NCBI GenBank assembly: GCA_011053095.1 | Contig: DRHS01000159.1 | Span: 1 to 55,945, forward strand | Direction: 5' to 3' | From: Bacteroides sp. | GTDB lineage: Bacteria > Bacteroidota > Bacteroidia > Bacteroidales > SM23-62 | Length of the DNA stretch: 55,945 bases | In this document: piece after piece, positions 52,945-55,945 of the stretch | Layout: each line of letters starts with the position of its first letter | Numbering within the stretch: position 1 is the first letter of the stretch | Notes under the pieces: model-generated | What the model was told of the DNA's origin: nothing | The model's input: only the letters and a program-made list of their open reading frames with translations | The model's database searches: none | Made by a program: the position numbers and the translations under genes

Positions 52945-55122
52945 ATGAATAAAACTACTTTGAAGGCAAACGAGCTTGACAAAATTTATTCTGCATACAA
53001 TTACGAAATCAAGAGTAGGAAACATCGATCTGTGAGGGTGTATGTTAAAAAAGTGGGAATATACAGCGCGGCTGAAATTATACCACTTCATAAGGAATAT
53101 AACTATGCTAAAATTCAAAAAGAATATTCTGAATTAGGTTATGCCACTCGGGTAAGAGATTTCCAGACCATAGATCAAGTAGAAAACCTGCTGTTTAAAG
53201 AATATTTTTTGGATAGCCAGTTTTATCAAATTAACAGCACGCGATATGATGAATACGAAACAAAGCAAATGAATCTTCTCCCAGAAGGGAGTAAATATGA
53301 GTTTATTGAAGTACCCTATGACTTCCTTATCTATGAAAATAGTGGTGAAATGATAGATAAAGGGCAATCCGCGGGTCATGGGAATAATAATATAGTAAAA
53401 CGTCTTTTAGAATGGATCGATTATGAAAAAAAACCTGTATTTATCATTATTGAAGCAGCTGCGGGTTTTGGGAAAACTTGTATCGCATTTGAAGTTTTAA
53501 GAGAATTAGTCGGTTATCATGATAAACTTGTTCCATTTTTCATAGAACTCTCAAAAAATAGAGATGCACGTGTATTTAGACATATATTATTAAATGAGAT
53601 TGAAAACCATTTCCCTGAAGGTATTAACTCATCGATAGTACTAAATGAAATTACAAAAGGTAATATTCCTTTAATGATAGATGGTTTTGACGAATTGTTA
53701 TCTAAAGACCTGTCTAAAGGTTCAAAAATTGAAAGCAATGTTGGGAATATGCTTTCTACTATAATGGAATTACTTACTGATAAATCTAATCTTCTAATTA
53801 CCAGCAGAAAAACTGCGATTTTTGATGGCGAGTCTTTTAATGATTGGGCATCGAGCATTAGTACAAATTTTATAATTGCTCGTTTCATTTTGAAGGAACC
53901 ATCCATAGTAGATTGGCTTGGATCTGACAAGATCAAAATATTCAACAATCAAGAATATGATATTAATAAGCTAGCTAATCCAGTAGTTCTAACCTATTTA
54001 AGAAACATTGATAAAAATTCTATCCTAGATCTAATTAGTAATGAGGAACATGGTTTATTTCGTAAATATTTTGAGTTTCTATTGAATAGAGAAAAAATAA
54101 GACAAAACTTATTTATCGAGATTGATGATCAAATTAAAATATTTAGAAACTTAGCTAGATTTATGGTTGAGTTAGATTTCCGTGCTGATACAAAAGAGGG
54201 TATAAAAGATTTTTTTCGTGCTTATTGTAAAGAAGAAATCGAAAGTTGCATCAATAATTATCCTAAAACTGAGAAACCCAGTTTGGAGGATCTTGTCGAA
54301 ACCCTCTCAAATCATTTATTCCTTGATAGAAAAGAGCAAGGATTTATTGGATTTATCAATGATTTCATTTTTGGATCCCTTATTGCGGAAAGCCTTGTAT
54401 TGAATGAGTTCAAATTAAAAGACAAGAATTCGGAGAGTTATATTGGTGAGGCTAATTGCGAATTAGCAGTAGAGGCGTATAAAATAAATAATGAACAGAA
54501 TGGTAAAAAATTATGGAAAGTCTTTACGAATTCAAATTTTCAATTTTTACATGAATTCTACTTTCTTTTGGATATCATTTTCATGAGATGTATAAATCGC
54601 AATTATAAGAATCTTCAAATTGAAAGTAGGTTACTTTTCGATGTCAAATTTATAAATCATAATTTGAGTAATATTCAATTTATCCGTTGTCAGTTCACTA
54701 GATGCGATTTTGACCCGAATTTAATCTCTAACACAACCTTTCAGAATTGTTCATTTACTGATTGTGAAACAGTTATCGGGAATAATTGGGATGATTCTGT
54801 AGTTATGGAGAAATGTCAATCCAACAACAATCTCACCAAATTATATGTTGAAAAACCAGTTCCATTGAAGCAATCAGAAGGCATCTCTAATTATAATGAA
54901 GTATCGATACATGGAATATTGCTCAGATTATTTTTTAACTCAATTTCTGGGGCGCCAAAGAATACCAGTAAAAGACAAATTTTTGCATCCCATAAGGAAG
55001 ATGACCCAGTGCACATCAAAAAGGGCTTAAAAGATCTTGTATCGAAGGGATTCTTACATCCACAAGGTGATATGTATTTCATAAGTAAGGAAGGTAGAAG
55101 TTATTATAATAAAATAAAATGA
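52945..55122 (+). CDS. NACHT-like NTPase with pentapeptide-like repeats
   Basis: 725 residues, no signal peptide. Residues 1-110 are an unrecognised alpha/beta N-terminal domain. A STAND/NACHT NTPase follows: Walker A GFGKT at 174-178, Walker B LMIDGFDEL at 243-251 with the extra acidic residues typical of NACHT, and sensor NLLITSRK at 282-289. A helical region covers about 330-560. Residues about 563-612 show pentapeptide-type repeats (FINHNLSNIQFIRCQFTRCDF ... FQNCSF). The last 75 residues resemble a winged helix (HIKKGLKDLVSKGFLHPQG). The stop overlaps the RelA-like gene by 4 bp. The layout suggests a ligand-sensing, oligomerising switch; it is a defence candidate. Confidence 0.82.
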   Translation: MNKTTLKANELDKIYSAYNYEIKSRKHRSVRVYVKKVGIYSAAEIIPLHKEYNYAKIQKEYSELGYATRVRDFQTIDQVENLLFKEYFLDSQFYQINSTRYDEYETKQMNLLPEGSKYEFIEVPYDFLIYENSGEMIDKGQSAGHGNNNIVKRLLEWIDYEKKPVFIIIEAAAGFGKTCIAFEVLRELVGYHDKLVPFFIELSKNRDARVFRHILLNEIENHFPEGINSSIVLNEITKGNIPLMIDGFDELLSKDLSKGSKIESNVGNMLSTIMELLTDKSNLLITSRKTAIFDGESFNDWASSISTNFIIARFILKEPSIVDWLGSDKIKIFNNQEYDINKLANPVVLTYLRNIDKNSILDLISNEEHGLFRKYFEFLLNREKIRQNLFIEIDDQIKIFRNLARFMVELDFRADTKEGIKDFFRAYCKEEIESCINNYPKTEKPSLEDLVETLSNHLFLDRKEQGFIGFINDFIFGSLIAESLVLNEFKLKDKNSESYIGEANCELAVEAYKINNEQNGKKLWKVFTNSNFQFLHEFYFLLDIIFMRCINRNYKNLQIESRLLFDVKFINHNLSNIQFIRCQFTRCDFDPNLISNTTFQNCSFTDCETVIGNNWDDSVVMEKCQSNNNLTKLYVEKPVPLKQSEGISNYNEVSIHGILLRLFFNSISGAPKNTSKRQIFASHKEDDPVHIKKGLKDLVSKGFLHPQGDMYFISKEGRSYYNKIK

Positions 55123-55835
55123 TACCAGGATTTCAAGTTATTGATAGTGATCTAGTTTCTGATATTAAGGGGAAATTAGATAGAGCCGGAATATTCTATC
55201 GATTATTTAATCGAATTAAAGATCTGCATTCTGTTGAGGAGAAAATTAAAAAGAAAGGTCATTACTCAGAGGATAAAAAAATGCAAGATATTTTTGGCAT
55301 TCGGATTATTACGTATTTTAATGATGATGTTGACTTGATATATAATTACCTTAAAGAAGATCTAGACTTTTTAGATGAACAAATTGATGTTCCAAATTTG
55401 ACTGAGTTCAAACCAAAACGTACTAATCTAATTTTCAAATTAAACCCAGAATTAGAAAAAATGTTTAGGAATGCACTTGATACTCTCAGTTACGACTTTT
55501 GCAATTTATTAGATTCAACATTCGAACTTCAGTTAAGAACAATTTTTTCAGAAGGTTGGCATGAGATAGATCATAGTCTGCGGTACAAATGTCAAGAAAA
55601 CTGGACTGACCTGGATGAGGAGGAGAGATTGTTTAATGGGATCTTCGCTAGTTTGGAAATCTCTGATATGATTTTATCTAAGTTATTTGATGACATGTCA
55701 TACAGTCACTTTAAAAGGAAAAATCTTGATAATCTGGTTAGAACAAAATTTCGATTAAAATTTGGAACATTAGGCTTAAGTAAAAGACTGGAGACATATA
55801 TTATCGATGTTGTCCCAAACTTAGTTGAAATTTAA
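55119..55835 (+). CDS. divergent RelA/SpoT-domain nucleotidyltransferase
   Basis: 238 residues, soluble. The synthetase core is recognisable: RIKDLHSVEEKI (R32, K34, S38, K42), DIFGIRIITYFNDDVD (D57 region), FELQLRT (E136, Q138, R140) and GWHEIDHSLRYK (146-157). The guanosine-binding GYxxxH loop is absent: at that place stands FKPKRTNLIFKL (97-108). There is no hydrolase domain. Substrate choice may therefore differ from (p)ppGpp synthesis, and activity is unproven. It is translationally coupled to the NACHT gene, as an effector would be to its sensor. Confidence 0.8.
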   Translation: MIPGFQVIDSDLVSDIKGKLDRAGIFYRLFNRIKDLHSVEEKIKKKGHYSEDKKMQDIFGIRIITYFNDDVDLIYNYLKEDLDFLDEQIDVPNLTEFKPKRTNLIFKLNPELEKMFRNALDTLSYDFCNLLDSTFELQLRTIFSEGWHEIDHSLRYKCQENWTDLDEEERLFNGIFASLEISDMILSKLFDDMSYSHFKRKNLDNLVRTKFRLKFGTLGLSKRLETYIIDVVPNLVEI

Positions 55836-55838
55836 GAA

Positions 55839-55871
55839 GGAAGAATCAGCCTTTGATGAGCTGATTCTTCC
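55839..55871 (+). terminator. strong hairpin at the end of the NACHT/RelA-like operon
   Basis: ggaagaatcagc (55839-55850) pairs perfectly with gctgattcttcc (55860-55871) around a 9-nt loop. No U-tract follows, so it may protect the mRNA 3' end or terminate by another route. It starts 3 bp after the stop codon. Confidence 0.55.
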
Positions 55872-55921
55872 GAGAGGTTCCTTAAAATGTTAAATTTATG
55901 ATCGACTAAAATCAAATTAAC

Positions 55922-55945
55922 ATGGAACCTAAGAGTAAAGATAAA
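55922..55945 (+). CDS. start of another gene, cut by the window end
   Basis: ATG at 55922 opens a frame beginning MEPKSKDK and still open at the edge. Too short to identify. Confidence 0.3.

Larger units (their letters stand above)
51067..55945. mobile_element. genomic island at tRNA-Glu (left part only)
   Basis: A tyrosine recombinase gene follows the tRNA 3' end, and everything to the right is conspicuously AT-rich with different codon usage. No second copy of the tRNA 3' end is visible before the window ends, so the right border is beyond 55945. The cargo in view is the NACHT/RelA-like operon and the start of one more gene. Confidence 0.7.

Noticed and set aside
51067..55945. Second tRNA-Glu 3' end (attR) within the window
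   Set aside because: Looked for ttcgattcccc-type repeats to the right of the integrase and found none.
1..55945. CRISPR arrays, rRNA genes, riboswitches
   Set aside because: No regularly spaced repeats with unique spacers, no rRNA sequence and no recognisable riboswitch aptamer were seen; the only tandem repeats are those in rpsP and before the AAA ATPase.

Overview
The window comes from a member of the Bacteroidota, probably Bacteroidales/Marinilabiliales-like. Four things point there: promoters of the TAnnTTTG (-7) type before many genes; a surface protein with a type IX secretion sorting tail; Bacteroidota-typical families (DUF6029, head-GIN/DUF2807, DUF4136, DUF4251, an extended ribosomal protein S16, TIGR00730); and weak or absent Shine-Dalgarno sequences. 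The first 86 bases are a perfect inverted copy of part of the crp-like gene at 1286-1371, so the left edge is probably an assembly or amplification artefact.

The first 50 kb are mostly chromosomal housekeeping. 87-7745: truncated DUF6029 gene, TlpA-like thioredoxin and Crp-family regulator (minus strand), a T9SS-secreted VIT/vWA protein, DHOD-like/DUF434 pair, SPOR lipoprotein, PPi-type phosphofructokinase. 7879-15156: CobW GTPase, YidD and metal exporter; DapD, glycosyltransferase and TsaC; GIN protein; rpsP-rimM with a very long acidic S16 tail. 15424-21324: DnaE, thioredoxin, LOG protein, then an AAA/DUF4143 ATPase cassette followed by a decayed second copy of the LOG gene's 3' end. 21403-32397: a beta-propeller/SpoIIE phosphatase and a TPR-caspase protein, RibD, PrmC-RecX, an IS200/IS605-type element (TnpB and TnpA), and prfB with its programmed frameshift. 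32510-50885: CAP lipoprotein, fumarase, methylmalonyl-CoA mutase, small envelope genes, YefM/YoeB-type toxin-antitoxin, Mpl-like ligase and an exported RraA-like protein.

Two mobile regions stand out. At 40463-42446 a PQQ-propeller gene lies between two short MITE-like elements. The outermost inverted repeats are bounded by a perfect 8-bp direct repeat (gctgacct), so the unit looks like a transposase-less composite transposon. From tRNA-Glu (50992-51066) rightwards the sequence becomes AT-rich and carries a tyrosine recombinase, as in an island integrated at a tRNA 3' end.

The best candidate for an undescribed system is that island's cargo: a two-gene, ATGA-overlapping operon (52945-55835). 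It encodes a NACHT-like NTPase with pentapeptide-like repeats and a C-terminal winged-helix-like region, plus a divergent RelA/SpoT-domain protein that lacks the usual GYxxxH guanosine-binding loop. Sensor NTPase plus nucleotide-modifying effector is the architecture expected of an anti-phage abortive-infection module. That function is inferred, not shown.
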